From Bacillota bacterium (GTDB taxonomy: Bacteria > Bacillota > Clostridia > Acetivibrionales > DSM-1351): a DNA stretch of 25,670 nt. The stretch covers positions 1 to 25,670 of the forward strand of contig JAEZKZ010000056.1 in assembly GCA_023415305.1 (NCBI GenBank). The letters run 5' to 3'. Shown here piece by piece: positions 25,545 to 25,670 of the stretch. The notes beneath the pieces are model-generated. The model saw nothing but the letters and a program-made list of their open reading frames with translations, was not told the origin of the DNA and searched no databases. Position 1 is the stretch's first letter. The number at the start of each line of letters is the position of its first letter. The position numbers and the translations under genes were made by a program.

Positions 25545-25670
25545 GACGCTGTAAAAAATTTTGTGTATGGAACATAGGAAATACTCCTTTTTGGTTAAGA
25601 ATTTAAGTATTAACCAGAGAGGAGATTTTTTATGAGTGCTCTACCAAAAGAAGTGATTCAGGAAATAATT
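25545..25670 (+). mobile_element. Left end of a probable IS256-family insertion sequence
   Basis: The sequence changes abruptly within the intron remnant to GACGCTGTAAAAAATTTTG, resembling IS256-family terminal repeats. About 85 bases later an AGAGGAG site precedes a transposase-like start. The right end and target duplication lie outside the window, so the exact left boundary is uncertain by a few bases. Confidence 0.5.
25632..25670 (+). CDS. Probable IS256-family (mutator type) transposase, first 13 codons
   Basis: ATG at 25632 follows GAGAGGAG. The 13 visible residues MSALPKEVIQEII resemble the N-termini of clostridial IS256-family transposases. The rest is beyond the window, so no catalytic DDE residues can be checked. 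It is the only plus-strand gene and sits in mobile-element debris. Confidence 0.5.
   Translation, partial: MSALPKEVIQEII

Overview
The window reads as AT-rich, low-GC Firmicute DNA. Ribosome binding sites of the AGGAGG type precede nearly every gene, and the gene families (Lpl-type sugar ABC importers without their own ATPase, YesM/YesN-type two-component systems, GH95 glycosidases) are typical of plant-polysaccharide-using Clostridia. A Ruminiclostridium/Clostridium-like anaerobe is a reasonable guess, made from gene content and not from any marker gene. Almost everything is on the minus strand, so transcription runs from high to low coordinates.

Layout in order of transcription. At the right edge (25447-25670) is mobile-element debris: the 3' end (domains V and VI) of a class-C-like group II intron, cut by the left end of what looks like an IS256-family insertion sequence whose transposase starts at 25632 on the plus strand. 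Next is a decayed L-fucose isomerase-like pseudogene (24409-25144). A repeat-bearing control region (24001-24408) leads into a signalling operon of two tandem paralogous YesN-type response regulators and one YesM-type sensor kinase (24000-18966). A well-formed promoter (18916-18944) starts the first importer: two permeases and a lipoprotein binding protein (18814-15172), closed by a strong terminator. Two tandem GH95 glycosidases follow (14867-10131), closed by another terminator. Then come a structured, apparently untranslated segment (9910-10059), a second sensor kinase/response regulator pair (9656-6443), a second importer of the same design (6203-2608), a HAD phosphatase, a Gfo/Idh/MocA oxidoreductase, and the start of an MgtC-family membrane protein running off the left edge.

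How it fits together (inference): each signalling module probably senses an extracellular oligosaccharide and activates the adjacent importer. The importers bring oligosaccharides into the cytoplasm using an ATPase encoded elsewhere. The two GH95 enzymes, which lack signal peptides, then remove terminal alpha-L-fucosyl or alpha-L-galactosyl residues. The fucose isomerase-like gene that could have handled the released sugar is broken. The HAD and oxidoreductase genes may handle other products.

No clear new defence or mobile system was found. The best leads are the structured segment between the GH95 terminator and the second sensor kinase, the broken isomerase beside two intact candidate fucosidases, the two-regulator/one-kinase operon, and several inverted or direct repeats placed like operators.
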